Below are positions 51,817 to 60,853 of a stretch of 64,000 nucleotides of DNA, in pieces. Every line of letters starts with the position of its first letter. Within the stretch, counting starts at the first letter, position 1. Origin of the DNA: Leptolyngbya sp. FACHB-321 (GTDB taxonomy: Bacteria > Cyanobacteriota > Cyanobacteriia > Leptolyngbyales > Leptolyngbyaceae); the NCBI RefSeq assembly GCF_014695975.1, contig NZ_JACJPI010000058.1:124001-188000 (forward strand), given 5' to 3'. The translations under genes were made by a program, and so were the position numbers. The notes under the pieces are model-generated. The model did not search any database. It was not told where the DNA came from and saw only the letters and a program-made list of their open reading frames with translations.

Positions 51817-54093
51817 TTAATTAAGTGGCTCAGTTTGAGGTGGACCAGAAGTCGTCGATGGCGGTGCTGGCTCGGCTGGGGGCAACTCTGGTGCAGCCTC
51901 TTGAGGTGGTGCAGGCTCAGGGGCTGCTTCTGGTGCAGGCTCGGGTGCAGCCTCGGGTGCAGGGGCACTATCTGCGGAGCCGCCTGATGACTCGGCAGCA
52001 GGTTCCGACCATTGCTCCTCTTCGCGATAACCGTCTGAATAACCACTTTCCGGTTGCGGTGCTTCGCCATCATACATACTTGCGGGACGCACAGGTTTTG
52101 CTTTAAGGCTTCCTTTACGGTTGTCAAGCTTGGGCAGCTCAGGAAACTTCTCAGGCGGCATCCCTTTGACAACTGTGGTCATGAAGTTGTGCCAAACTTC
52201 AGCAGCGGTGCTGCTATAGCTCCAGGTGGGGCTGTTATCGTCATTGCCCAACCATACGCCAGTAGCCATCTGTGGCACAAAGCCAATAAACCAGAGATCG
52301 CGTGCTTCTTCAGATGTCCCTGTTTTGCCAGCAACAGGTCTGCCGATCTGCGCTGCCCGCCCAGTGCCGCTGTTAACGACGTTCTGCATCATCCAGGTCA
52401 CGATCGCAACGGTCGTTTCATCAACCGCTCGTTTCGCTTTCACCTCAGTCGTGTAAATGACATTGCCCTTGCGATCAAGGATGCGACGAATGCCGTGCGA
52501 TTCTCTATGAATGCCTTTTGCTGCTAGAGTCGCGTAGGCATTTGTGATCTCCAGCAAGTTAACTTCAGATGCGCCCAATGCCAGAGAATAGGTAGGCAGT
52601 AGCTTCGATCGAATGCCCAGGTTGTTCCCTAGCTTGATCACTGGATCAAAGCCAACCTCAATGAGTAGGCGGACTGAAACCAGATTGATCGAGTTGGTAA
52701 GAGCATCGCGTAGTGTCATCCAACCGTTATATTTTCTGCCGTAGTTCTGAGGCTTGTAACCATCTACCGTTAAAGGCGCATCTAAATAAGAGGCATAGGG
52801 AGAAATGCCTGTTGCGATCGCGGTTGTGTAAAGAATCGGCTTAAAGGACGAGCCGGGCTGCCGCTGCGCCTGAGTCGCACGGTTAAACTGACTGTTGATA
52901 AAGTCAGTTCCGCCAACCATTGCCCGGATCTCGCCGTTGCGGGGATCAACCGCGACCAGTGCCGCCTGCTTAAAGCCTTCTGCCGGACCAATGTTTTTCA
53001 CGGCATCTTGAACCGCTTTTTCAGCCGCCTTCTGCCATTTGGGATTAAGACTGGTCTCAACGGTCAACCCACCCGCTTCTAGCTGCTCTTTCGAGAGCAA
53101 TTTGGGCAACTGTTGCTGGATGTAGGAGGTAAAGTACGGGGTATCGCTGTAGAGTTTTTTGGGCGCACTAGGTTTAAGGGTGAGTGGTTGCACACGGGCT
53201 TGCTCGACCTCAGCGGCAGTGATGTAGCCTGCTTCCAGCATCCGCTCAAGCACAATGTCGCGCCGCTGGCGGGCAGTTTGCAGATTTACCAGTGGGGAGT
53301 AGTCACTGGGGGCAGGGGGCAAGCCAGCGATCGTCGCAATTTCTGGCAACGTCAATTGATCAACTGTCTTGCTGAAGTAAACCCAGGCGGCATCTGCTAC
53401 GCCATAAGCGCCTGATCCCAAATAGACCAGATTAAGGTACTTCTCTAGCACCTGGTCTTTGCTCAAGGTGCGCTCAATCTTTTGTGCTAAAAACGCTTCC
53501 TGAACCTTACGCCCGAAGTTGAGATCTTGATTCAGATAAATAATACGTGCCACTTGCTGAGTAATGGTGCTGCCACCTTCAACCAGGTCACGGGCAAGCA
53601 AGTTTGATCCCACTGCTCGCACGATCGACTGATAATCAACGCCATTGTGCTGATAAAAGCGGCGGTCTTCAGCCGCAACAAAGGCTTTAACAACATGATC
53701 GGGCATTTGCTTGATCGTGAGCTTTTGCCGTGTTGCAGGTCCAAGCTGCTGCAACACACCGCCATCAGCTGCTTTAATCGTCAGCGTCCCATTTTGAGCA
53801 AAGCTAGCAATGTCTGAAACATCGGGCAGACCCTTATCAATTGCCCAAACGCCAACAGCTAGGGCACCGCCACTACCTAACGCCAGCGCTACCCAGAAAA
53901 GGGGCTGACGGTGCAGCTTACCCAGTCGCAAACGCTTGATGCGTCGAGCGATGGAAGCAGGACGATCGACCTCCTGTACTGCCTCTGACGGCGGTTTTGG
54001 CGATCGATTAGCAGCATTGTCAGAGCGTTGAAGTGCTCTCGCACCGTTTGAGCGGGTCGATAAGTTTTTGAGCTTTGAAAGAAAGTTTTCCAC
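51817..54093 (-). CDS. Class A penicillin-binding protein (PBP1A family)
   Basis: Bifunctional peptidoglycan polymerase and crosslinker. One membrane anchor (about residues 66-84); GT51 glycosyltransferase with catalytic E142 in AEDRRFYQHNG and GGSTITQQ; transpeptidase with S415xxK418 (SSFK), S468-I-N470 and KTG (in VAGKTGTSEE). The C-terminal tail (about 690-758) is a long Pro/Glu/Ala-rich linker without a recognised domain. Length 758 is normal. It follows the carboxylase region on the same strand but with its own 3' end. Confidence 0.93.
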   Translation of the reverse strand: MENFLSKLKNLSTRSNGARALQRSDNAANRSPKPPSEAVQEVDRPASIARRIKRLRLGKLHRQPLFWVALALGSGGALAVGVWAIDKGLPDVSDIASFAQNGTLTIKAADGGVLQQLGPATRQKLTIKQMPDHVVKAFVAAEDRRFYQHNGVDYQSIVRAVGSNLLARDLVEGGSTITQQVARIIYLNQDLNFGRKVQEAFLAQKIERTLSKDQVLEKYLNLVYLGSGAYGVADAAWVYFSKTVDQLTLPEIATIAGLPPAPSDYSPLVNLQTARQRRDIVLERMLEAGYITAAEVEQARVQPLTLKPSAPKKLYSDTPYFTSYIQQQLPKLLSKEQLEAGGLTVETSLNPKWQKAAEKAVQDAVKNIGPAEGFKQAALVAVDPRNGEIRAMVGGTDFINSQFNRATQAQRQPGSSFKPILYTTAIATGISPYASYLDAPLTVDGYKPQNYGRKYNGWMTLRDALTNSINLVSVRLLIEVGFDPVIKLGNNLGIRSKLLPTYSLALGASEVNLLEITNAYATLAAKGIHRESHGIRRILDRKGNVIYTTEVKAKRAVDETTVAIVTWMMQNVVNSGTGRAAQIGRPVAGKTGTSEEARDLWFIGFVPQMATGVWLGNDDNSPTWSYSSTAAEVWHNFMTTVVKGMPPEKFPELPKLDNRKGSLKAKPVRPASMYDGEAPQPESGYSDGYREEEQWSEPAAESSGGSADSAPAPEAAPEPAPEAAPEPAPPQEAAPELPPAEPAPPSTTSGPPQTEPLN

Positions 54094-54319
54094 ACTACAG
54101 CCTCATCACCACCAAGCGATCGCCGTTTTCATTGTACGGGTTGGGATTAAACTCCACCCTGTGGTATTAGCAAACCCTGACAGCTTCAACCCGTAGCCAG
54201 ATCCCCACTCATAAAAGAAGAGGGGTTTGATATATCTTGACAGAATCCTAGCAGAGGTCAAGTCGGGGATCGTTGGTTGGATTAACGCCCTCAACGCAGT
54301 TAGTACTGATTATGATCAT

Positions 54320-55363
54320 TCACACTCCAGCGTGACCAAGCGCCAAAGCGGCAACCAGCATACCTAATACAAGGAATGGTTGAGCGCTTGCCTGGTATTT
54401 CACGTCGTTCTTCAGAGGGTCGCGTAAAAAGTACATATCCTGAAAAGTAATTTGCGGAATCACCAGCAACAGCAGGATTGCCGCATACAAATTTTCATGA
54501 ATGCTTACCAGGTAAGCCGCAATGCCAGCTTGAAAAAGGTCGATCATACAAACACAAATCCAGGCAGCAGTCGTGATGCCAAACATGACAGGCAGCGATT
54601 TCAAGCCAAACTGTCGATCGCCCTCCACGCTCTTAAAATCGTTGACAACAGCAATACCCAGACCAGCCAGGCTGTAGAACAGCGTTAGCACAACGATCGT
54701 CGCGTTCAAATCGCCAAATAGCGCATGACCCGCCCACCACGGCAACGCAATGTAGCTTGCACCAAGCGCATAACTACCCAGCCAACCATTTTGTTTGAGC
54801 TTTAGAGGGGGCGCAGAATAAATATAGGCAACGAAAGCGCCACCCAGAGCCAATACCGTCAGCGTTGGAAACGTATGACCTGCCCACTGATCGAGGGCGT
54901 AAGGGATTGCAATGCCAGCGGCAAGCAGCACCAGGATCTGCGTCACAACCTGCGACGGCGCGATCGCGCCAGAGGGAATCGGGCGGTACGGTTCGTTCAC
55001 TGCATCAATTTCGCGATCGTAGTATTCATTAACCGTCTGCGTGTAGCCTGTCAACAGCGGACCCGCAAAAAACATACAGGCAGCTGAAATCAACACATTC
55101 TCTAGCGTCCAGCGAAAATTGCCCGACGATGCTGCCCCGCAGATAACACCCCACATCAGCGGAATCCAGGTGATAGGCTTCATTAATTGCAGCCGAATTT
55201 TCCAGATCGAGGTGTCGCCTGTCTGCGCCCCCTTCATGCCAAGCAGTTGACGTGTTCTAGCGCTGCGATCATCCGCAGGTGAAACAGACGCAACTGCCGC
55301 CTCTGGAGCAAGATCGGCAGCAACAGGTTCGTCTGACAGTGGAGCAGGATTCGATTCAGTCAT
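54320..55363 (-). CDS. chlG: Chlorophyll synthase
   Basis: UbiA-superfamily membrane prenyltransferase that esterifies chlorophyllide with geranylgeranyl or phytyl diphosphate in the thylakoid or plasma membrane. First aspartate-rich motif NEYYDREIDAVNEPYRPIPSG and second motif NDFKSVEGDRQFGLKSLPV bind the prenyl diphosphate with magnesium. About nine membrane helices follow a 50-residue acidic N-terminal extension. Length 347 is typical of cyanobacterial ChlG. It proves a photosynthetic host. Confidence 0.95.
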   Translation of the reverse strand: MTESNPAPLSDEPVAADLAPEAAVASVSPADDRSARTRQLLGMKGAQTGDTSIWKIRLQLMKPITWIPLMWGVICGAASSGNFRWTLENVLISAACMFFAGPLLTGYTQTVNEYYDREIDAVNEPYRPIPSGAIAPSQVVTQILVLLAAGIAIPYALDQWAGHTFPTLTVLALGGAFVAYIYSAPPLKLKQNGWLGSYALGASYIALPWWAGHALFGDLNATIVVLTLFYSLAGLGIAVVNDFKSVEGDRQFGLKSLPVMFGITTAAWICVCMIDLFQAGIAAYLVSIHENLYAAILLLLVIPQITFQDMYFLRDPLKNDVKYQASAQPFLVLGMLVAALALGHAGV

Positions 55364-55549
55364 ACAGTGTCAATGTCCGCATCAGAACTTAAGTGGGCTT
55401 GAAGATGTATCGCTTGATTAGAGGCAGATTGCTAGCGTCTTCGTATGCAGCCAATGGCTTTAGTGCCAAACCTAAAGGTACTTTGTTTGCTAAAGCTCTT
55501 CCTTAAAATTCAGGAGCTAGAAGCCAGGGGCTACAAGGAAATGAAGCAA

Positions 55550-56647
55550 TCAGAAAGAAATAATGAGGAAACTGTCTTGAAATTTTGCCCCCGTTACAGG
55601 TCTGCCGCTTAATTCGGGTGGTAATAGGATGTTGCGCCGCTGATCGCCCGCCTCGATCGTGATTTCTGGCCCAGACTGTGTGAGCTTGACTTGCTTTTTA
55701 TCAAAACCAGGCAAAAAGAGGCTGACTTTACGTTCTGCAACATTAATAGCTATCGGTCGGGGAGCCTGTGACGCTTGCTCCAGGTCAGGTAATGCATCAA
55801 TCAGCGGTTGCCAATCATCGACTGCTTGCGTCGGAATGGGCGTGACTGCGAGGGGTGCAAACGTCTGAGCTACAGCAGCACTGTCGTGGGCTCGGTTGAG
55901 AATGACTCCACCAACGGTCAGCCCTACCTGCTGTGCTGCACCCCAGAGATAGGTTGCAGTGGCGATGGCGGCTGGCTCTTCCGTTGTCACCAAATACGCT
56001 GCCACTCTGTTGGGATCAGCTAATGCCTGTCTACCTTGCTCCAGAATATTGGTTGCTTGCTTGGCGGCTGGCTGATTGAAAAGATCGTCTGTCCAGCTTA
56101 CGTTCAACACAGCACTGGCAAGCGGCTGCAAAAAGGGCGTTACCGTCTTACCCAAATCTGAATCAGCAAAAACCTTACGAAAGCGACGGGTATACCAGCT
56201 TAGAATCTCAGGCATGCCGAACAGCCGGAGTGTTGCCTGGTCACCCGCACCGTCATACACAATCACATCGTACTGACCACTCGCATCGTACTCCCGGAGA
56301 GCATTCAAGACGAGCGCATTGTCCATGCCAGGTAAAACCCCTAGCTCTTGCCCAAAGACTTCTTTAAAGAATGGCGTACGAAGGTACTGCGCTTCCAGTT
56401 TTTTTACTTCTTCCCAACTGCGTTCGAGCAGGGCAGAAGCTTGAAACTGCACCACAAAAAAATTGGGCGCTAGTGCCTGCGGCTCAACACCAGGGACCTC
56501 ACCTAAAAGAATGCCTACAGCAGCTTCTGGTTCCTGGAATGCCAGCAGTACCCGTTTCCCCTGGGCTGCGAAACGTTTAGCCGCCGCGATCGCGATCGTC
56601 GTCCGACCCACGCCACCCTTACCCAAAAAAGTCAAAATTCGCGCCAT
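55550..56647 (-). CDS. ArsA/GET3-type ATPase with C-terminal HSP20-like domain
   Basis: P-loop ATPase of the ArsA/GET3 family. The deviant Walker A motif is GKGGVGRTT (residues 9-17) with the signature Lys K10 and Arg at the usual second Lys position. VYDGAGD is the Walker B-like region. After about residue 285, an alpha-crystallin-like beta-domain follows (RKVSLFLPGFDKKQVKLTQSG, ending DSFLIISF), known as the ArsA_HSP20 fusion. Role is probably chaperone-like protein targeting or metal handling, not proven. Start at 56647 follows the N-terminal ILTFLGKGG; an 18-codon upstream extension is unlikely. Confidence 0.85.
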   Translation of the reverse strand: MARILTFLGKGGVGRTTIAIAAAKRFAAQGKRVLLAFQEPEAAVGILLGEVPGVEPQALAPNFFVVQFQASALLERSWEEVKKLEAQYLRTPFFKEVFGQELGVLPGMDNALVLNALREYDASGQYDVIVYDGAGDQATLRLFGMPEILSWYTRRFRKVFADSDLGKTVTPFLQPLASAVLNVSWTDDLFNQPAAKQATNILEQGRQALADPNRVAAYLVTTEEPAAIATATYLWGAAQQVGLTVGGVILNRAHDSAAVAQTFAPLAVTPIPTQAVDDWQPLIDALPDLEQASQAPRPIAINVAERKVSLFLPGFDKKQVKLTQSGPEITIEAGDQRRNILLPPELSGRPVTGAKFQDSFLIISF

Positions 56648-56832
56648 GTGTCTAACCCCAAGCCCAATGCCTAACGTGTGCCAGCCAAAAATCGCCAGCA
56701 TTTCCCCTTATGGTAACGATTGCTCAGAATCCGCACACATCTGTCTGCAATGTGGCACATCTGTAAACATGAGCGATTGCACTGCGATGGCGCGATCGTC
56801 TGTTTAAGCCCAAAAAACGAGCCGAAACTTGA

Positions 56833-57036
56833 TCAATTGTCCCCCGTTGCAGGTCTCACCTCATCCTCAAAAAACCACGTTGCTGAATTGTCCGTAAACT
56901 TCACCAAAAATCCAACGCCGCTTCCATCCGTCATCTTGTAATCCTGAACCACGCCGATCTGCCCCAGTCGCTTAGCAATTAATGGAGACACGCGATCCCG
57001 CAACCGATACACACACACTTTTTGACCGACTTCCAT
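56833..57036 (-). CDS. petP: PetP, cytochrome b6f-associated small protein (DUF2862)
   Basis: Small 67-residue cyanobacterial protein of the DUF2862 family, matching PetP, which binds the cytoplasmic side of the cytochrome b6f complex. Sequence pattern VGQKVCVYRLRDRVSP...IGVVQDYKMTDGSGVGFLVKF...TWFFEDEV is the family hallmark. The start at 57036 is chosen because the longer open frame upstream is low-complexity and lacks likeness. It lies upstream of the ArsA-like gene on the same strand with a 185-nt gap. Confidence 0.85.
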   Translation of the reverse strand: MEVGQKVCVYRLRDRVSPLIAKRLGQIGVVQDYKMTDGSGVGFLVKFTDNSATWFFEDEVRPATGDN

Positions 57037-57094
57037 CGTCACTCCAAGACTATTAAAACCAAGGATTAGTGTATCAGCGTCAGGGAGAAATTGG

Positions 57095-57290
57095 GGCTTG
57101 GAGAAGAAAAGGGAGCAGGGGAGATGGGGGGAGAAAAAGGGAGCAGGGGTAGCCAGAACGTGCGGTACGAATAGTAAGAGGACGCTTAGCATTTTGAAAC
57201 TTAAACTACTTCCCTTGCTTCCCTTGCCTCCCTTGCTTTTTCTGCTTCCCCTGCCTCTCTGCTTTTCCCACTCTTTTCTCCCGCATCCCT
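57095..57290. repeat. Purine-rich GGGAGCAGGGG repeats with pyrimidine complement
   Basis: GGGAGCAGGGGAGATGG and similar units (57109-57150) are followed by pyrimidine runs CCCTTGCTTCCCTTGCCTCCC (57203-57240). The arms are partly complementary, so a long imperfect hairpin is possible. It lies between petP and hisF, like other purine repeats in this window. Confidence 0.65.
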
Positions 57291-57333
57291 AAACGCATTA
57301 GAATTCATAGAGTTCAACCGTTTATAAAACACC

Positions 57334-58104
57334 ATGCTGGCAAAACGAATTCTGCCCTGTTTGGATGTCAAAGCAGGGCGCGTGGTGAAAGGAGTCAATT
57401 TCGTCGATTTGCGGGACGCTGGTGATCCCGTTGAGTTAGCGCAAGTCTACAACCAGGCTGGAGCCGATGAGCTAGTGTTTTTGGATATCACGGCAACGCA
57501 TGAAGACCGGGGCATCATTTTTGATGTGGTGTATCGCACCGCAGAGCAGGTTTTTATTCCGCTGACAGTAGGCGGTGGCATCCAAAACTTAGAAACTATT
57601 AAACAATTGTTAAGAGCTGGGGCGGATAAGGTAAGCATTAATTCAGCAGCCGTACGTGATCCTAATCTGATTGATCGTGCGAGCGATCGCTTTGGCAACC
57701 AATGTATTGTGGTCGCGATCGATGCTCGTCGTCGTGTGGATGTAGATAACCCTGGCTGGGATGTGTATGTTCGGGGTGGGCGAGAGAATACGGGTTTAGA
57801 TGCGGTCGCTTGGGCAAAGAACGTTGAGCAACGCGGTGCTGGCGAACTGCTGGTAACAAGCATGGATGCAGATGGTACCCAAGCAGGGTATGACATGGAG
57901 CTAACACGCACGATCGCCGAACAGGTAGAAATTCCCGTGATCGCATCCGGTGGTGCAGGCAATTGTGAACATATCCACTCCATCCTCACAGAGGGCAAGG
58001 CAGAGGCGGCATTGCTTGCTTCTTTGCTCCATTACGGGCACCTAACGGTAGCTCAGATTAAGTCTCATCTTGCAGCTCAACAGGTGCCTGTCCGCCTCGT
58101 CTAA
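57334..58104 (+). CDS. hisF: Imidazole glycerol phosphate synthase cyclase subunit HisF
   Basis: Histidine biosynthesis: uses ammonia from HisH to convert PRFAR to imidazole glycerol phosphate and AICAR. The TIM-barrel begins [18 protein letters not shown] with catalytic Asp D11; the second catalytic Asp lies in VVAIDARR at about residue 130; [12 protein letters not shown] and ASGGAGN are conserved loops. Length 256 is normal. No hisH or other his gene is nearby, as usual in cyanobacteria. A palindromic hairpin lies downstream. Confidence 0.95.
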   Translation: MLAKRILPCLDVKAGRVVKGVNFVDLRDAGDPVELAQVYNQAGADELVFLDITATHEDRGIIFDVVYRTAEQVFIPLTVGGGIQNLETIKQLLRAGADKVSINSAAVRDPNLIDRASDRFGNQCIVVAIDARRRVDVDNPGWDVYVRGGRENTGLDAVAWAKNVEQRGAGELLVTSMDADGTQAGYDMELTRTIAEQVEIPVIASGGAGNCEHIHSILTEGKAEAALLASLLHYGHLTVAQIKSHLAAQQVPVRLV

Positions 58105-58150
58105 GTGTTCTTTCTACCCGATCACTCTTCGAGCACTTCCTAAAGGGTTA

Positions 58151-58172
58151 GCTTCAGCAGCACTGCTGAAGC
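58151..58172 (+). terminator. GCTTCAGCAG palindromic hairpin downstream of hisF
   Basis: GCTTCAGCAG (58151-58160) and CTGCTGAAGC (58163-58172) are perfect complements with a 2-nt centre, so the hairpin will have a slightly shorter stem and loop. It lies 46 nt after hisF. No T-tract follows, so a terminator or mRNA-stabilising role are both possible. Confidence 0.45.
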
Positions 58173-58292
58173 CGATGTCGCTTGACTATATCTGACTCAA
58201 TCTTAGGAGCTGATTTTAGCGATTAGAGTTGGTCGGTCTATTTTTCTTTGCAATGGTGACGGAATCTGAGTATCTGTTACAATACTTCAAGT

Positions 58293-58625
58293 ATGCTGAT
58301 ATTTATTCTCGTTTTCGTTATCGCTCTGGTTGCTTGCTCGTTGCATCTAATGCAGCAGGCAGTCGATCGCGATGAGTTTTCGCTGATGCTGGCTGGTACA
58401 TTGGTTGCGGCATCAGCGGCGGCAATGCTTGTAGTCTATTTTTTAATGGGCAACTACATTGGATATATTACTGCTACAGCACCAATCGCTAACTCTCGTA
58501 ATGCTTCTACAGATTCTGCGGCATGGGTTTTAGAGGCAGATGGTAGCGAACTCCCTACCAGCTTTTTTCTGTCCGGTGCACTGACACCGCTTACGTTCCC
58601 AGCCAGCGAGCCGAAATCGTTGTAA
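58293..58625 (+). CDS. Small membrane protein of unknown function
   Basis: A 110-residue protein with two hydrophobic segments (about 2-18 and 29-53) separated by a charged turn (QQAVDRDEFS) and a polar C-terminal half. No family recognised. A TACAAT near 58278 may be a -10 element. No SD is evident. It stands alone between hisF and the response regulator. Confidence 0.55.
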   Translation: MLIFILVFVIALVACSLHLMQQAVDRDEFSLMLAGTLVAASAAAMLVVYFLMGNYIGYITATAPIANSRNASTDSAAWVLEADGSELPTSFFLSGALTPLTFPASEPKSL

Positions 58626-58954
58626 CTTTCGGTTGTAGCTCTTGGCTTTGGTGATTTCTCGCCTTTAAAACACTTTCTTAGTAGCGCTTATTCCGCAGCG
58701 ATTGTAAGCATCGCTTTCTTTGTCGTGAGGAGAAGCGAGCGCGGCTTTGACTATTTAGGGTAGGCATTGTCGCGTTATTTTTGCGATTGAGTTAGAAACG
58801 TCGCAAAAGTGGCAAGACTAGGTTTCATACAGGCAGTAGGACAGTGTTGAATCAGGTAATTTAACTTGGTGCTGTGCTGCGTTTCATCAAGACGCAGCGT
58901 TTATGATAAAGACGTTTTTACTCAATTGCCTGACTGCTTTACTGCCCTGTATCT
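58626..58954. other. Intergenic region with a GCTGCGT/ACGCAGC hairpin
   Basis: Upstream of the response regulator. GCTGCGT (58876-58882) pairs with ACGCAGC (58892-58898); a second weak hairpin AGCGAT/ATCGCT followed by TTCTTT lies near 58697-58720 and could end the previous transcript. No gene or tRNA seen. Confidence 0.45.
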
Positions 58955-59974
58955 GTGGCTATGCAGAGCTTTGAATACCTTCCTCTCTCAGTCTTGCCAA
59001 AGGAGCTAGCTGGAACTATGGACTACGCCATTCCCGATCTCGATACCCTTAGCCGCCAGTTAACAAGCTTGGATCGGACTAAAAAAGCAAAAATGCTGGT
59101 AGTTGACGATGAACCGGACAATCTTGACTTGCTTTACCGGACTTTTCGACGCGACTTTCAAGTGCTGAAGGCAGAAAGCGGCGTGCGTGCCCTTGAACTG
59201 CTGGCATCAGAAGGTGAGGTTGCGGTCATCATTTCTGACCAGCGGATGCCAGAGATGAAGGGCACTGAGTTTCTGAGCCGTACGGTGCCTCAGTTTCCAG
59301 ATACCATGCGGATCATTCTCACAGGCTTTACAGATGTCGAAGATCTGGTTGAGGCAATTAACTCTGGGCAAGTTTATAAGTACATTACTAAGCCGTGGGA
59401 CCCGAATGAACTGAAAGCAGTAGTGCAACGCGCTGCCGAAACCTACGAACTGTTGAAACAGCGTACCGAAGAACTCCGACGATCGCAGGCACAAACGGCT
59501 CTCCTGACAACGATTGTGCGAGCTGCCCAAGATGCCACTCATTTAGAAGCCTCTTTAGAGCCGATCGCGACAGCCTTTGGCAAAAGCTTCCAGGCAGACG
59601 GCAGCATTTTGCAATTGGTAGAAGGCAATAGCTTGGTTGCCAGTCAGGGCAAGTTCAGCCTGAATGGTGCTTTAGACAATTGGCTAGAGAAAGATCCCTT
59701 AGTAGCCGCGGCGATCGAATCTCAAAAAATGCAGGTTGCTGTTAACATTCCGGGGGATGCAACGCTTGCAGCACTGGATCACTACACGGCTTCTGGCGTG
59801 CAAGCGCATTTGCTGGTTCCTGTTAGCTACCGTGAGGAAGTGCTTGCAGTACTCTCGTTGCAGTGGCACCAACCCTGCACCTTACGGGAAGATGAACTCG
59901 TCTTGCTGCACCTTTCTGCCCAGCAGGTTGCTTTAGCATTAACCTGTGTTCGGTATTACCGTCCCGTTACCTGA
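58955..59974 (+). CDS. Response regulator with receiver and GAF domain
   Basis: Two-component output protein without DNA-binding or enzyme domain. After a 45-residue N-terminal extension, a receiver domain (about 46-165) has metal-binding D51/D52, phospho-acceptor D95 (IISDQRMPEMKG), switch Thr in LTGFTD and Lys K146 (ITKPWDP). A coiled helix (about 160-185) leads to a GAF domain (about 190-335). GTG at 58955 and ATG at 58961 are alternative starts. The GAF may bind a small ligand or chromophore; a Cys-bilin motif is not evident. No histidine kinase lies nearby. Confidence 0.85.
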   Translation: MAMQSFEYLPLSVLPKELAGTMDYAIPDLDTLSRQLTSLDRTKKAKMLVVDDEPDNLDLLYRTFRRDFQVLKAESGVRALELLASEGEVAVIISDQRMPEMKGTEFLSRTVPQFPDTMRIILTGFTDVEDLVEAINSGQVYKYITKPWDPNELKAVVQRAAETYELLKQRTEELRRSQAQTALLTTIVRAAQDATHLEASLEPIATAFGKSFQADGSILQLVEGNSLVASQGKFSLNGALDNWLEKDPLVAAAIESQKMQVAVNIPGDATLAALDHYTASGVQAHLLVPVSYREEVLAVLSLQWHQPCTLREDELVLLHLSAQQVALALTCVRYYRPVT

Positions 59975-60075
59975 GCCAAAGACTAGAGACGGTAGACTGT
60001 AAGCGTTGAACTAGACGAAAGGTTCAGCACTTAGCGTCTACTGTTTAAAGGTCCAGTACTGAGAATTCAGCTAGC

Positions 60076-60771
60076 ATGACTGCCGATCGCGTTCGCACAC
60101 TTTTTAACCGCATTGCCCCTGTTTATGATCAGCTAAATACCTCACTTAGTCTGGGGCAGCACCGCGTTTGGAAGCAGATGGCAGTGAAGTGGAGCGGAGC
60201 CGCAACGGGCGATCGTTGTCTGGATGTCTGCTGTGGCAGTGGTGATTTGGCGCTTCTATTAGCTGAGTGCGTGGGCTTGCAAGGACACGTAATTGGCATT
60301 GATTTTGCAGCGGCACAGTTGGCGATCGCGCAGCAACGCGCTCAGGCTCGTTACCCCCAGCCATCAGTTACCTGGCAAGAAGGAGACGCCCTGGCTTTAC
60401 CATTTCCAGCTAATCACTTTGACGCTGCCACAATGGGCTACGGGTTGCGAAACGTTACTGATATTCCACGTAGCCTCCGCGAACTCCAGCGCGTCCTAAA
60501 ACCTGGCGCGAAGGCTGCCATTCTCGATTTCCATCGTCCGTCAAACGCGATGATACGCACCCTTCAGCAATGGTATCTAGAGGCGATCGTCGTACCTGCC
60601 GCACAGCAGTTTGATTTGACTGACGAATATGCCTATATCGCTCCCAGCCTCGATCGCTTCCCTACTGGCAGTGAGCAGGTAATGTTGGCGCGTCAGGCTG
60701 ACTTCGCTACTGCCACACACTATCCCATTGCTGGCGGTACGATGGGAGTGTTGGTGGTGATGAAAGGTTAA
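60076..60771 (+). CDS. menG: Demethylphylloquinone methyltransferase MenG
   Basis: UbiE/MenG-type SAM methyltransferase; in cyanobacteria it methylates 2-phytyl-1,4-naphthoquinone in the last step of phylloquinone synthesis for photosystem I. VRTLFNRIAPVYDQLN is the UbiE N-terminal signature; LDVCCGSGDLALLLAE is the SAM motif; MGYGLRNVTDIPRSLRELQRVLKPG is the typical second block. Length 231 is normal. It is followed by GCTAAAG repeats and then DUF445. Confidence 0.9.
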   Translation: MTADRVRTLFNRIAPVYDQLNTSLSLGQHRVWKQMAVKWSGAATGDRCLDVCCGSGDLALLLAECVGLQGHVIGIDFAAAQLAIAQQRAQARYPQPSVTWQEGDALALPFPANHFDAATMGYGLRNVTDIPRSLRELQRVLKPGAKAAILDFHRPSNAMIRTLQQWYLEAIVVPAAQQFDLTDEYAYIAPSLDRFPTGSEQVMLARQADFATATHYPIAGGTMGVLVVMKG

Positions 60772-60845
60772 AGCTAAAGGCTAAAAGCTAAAGGCTAAAA
60801 GCTAAAGACTAAAGTATTTATCCTTCATCCTTTATCCTTTATCCG
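60770..60845. repeat. GCTAAAAGCTAAAG and ATCCTTT short tandem repeats
   Basis: After menG, AAGGCTAAAAGCTAAAGG units repeat (60772-60810), then ATCCTTCATCCTTTATCC units (60821-60843). The GCTAAAG heptamers resemble those near 25975, supporting a dispersed repeat family in this genome. Confidence 0.7.
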
Positions 60846-60853
60846 TCTCTTCC

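Noticed and set aside
51825-52527. Plus-strand frames over the PBP C-terminal tail
   Set aside because: Shadows of the Pro/Glu/Ala-rich repeat of the minus-strand PBP gene.
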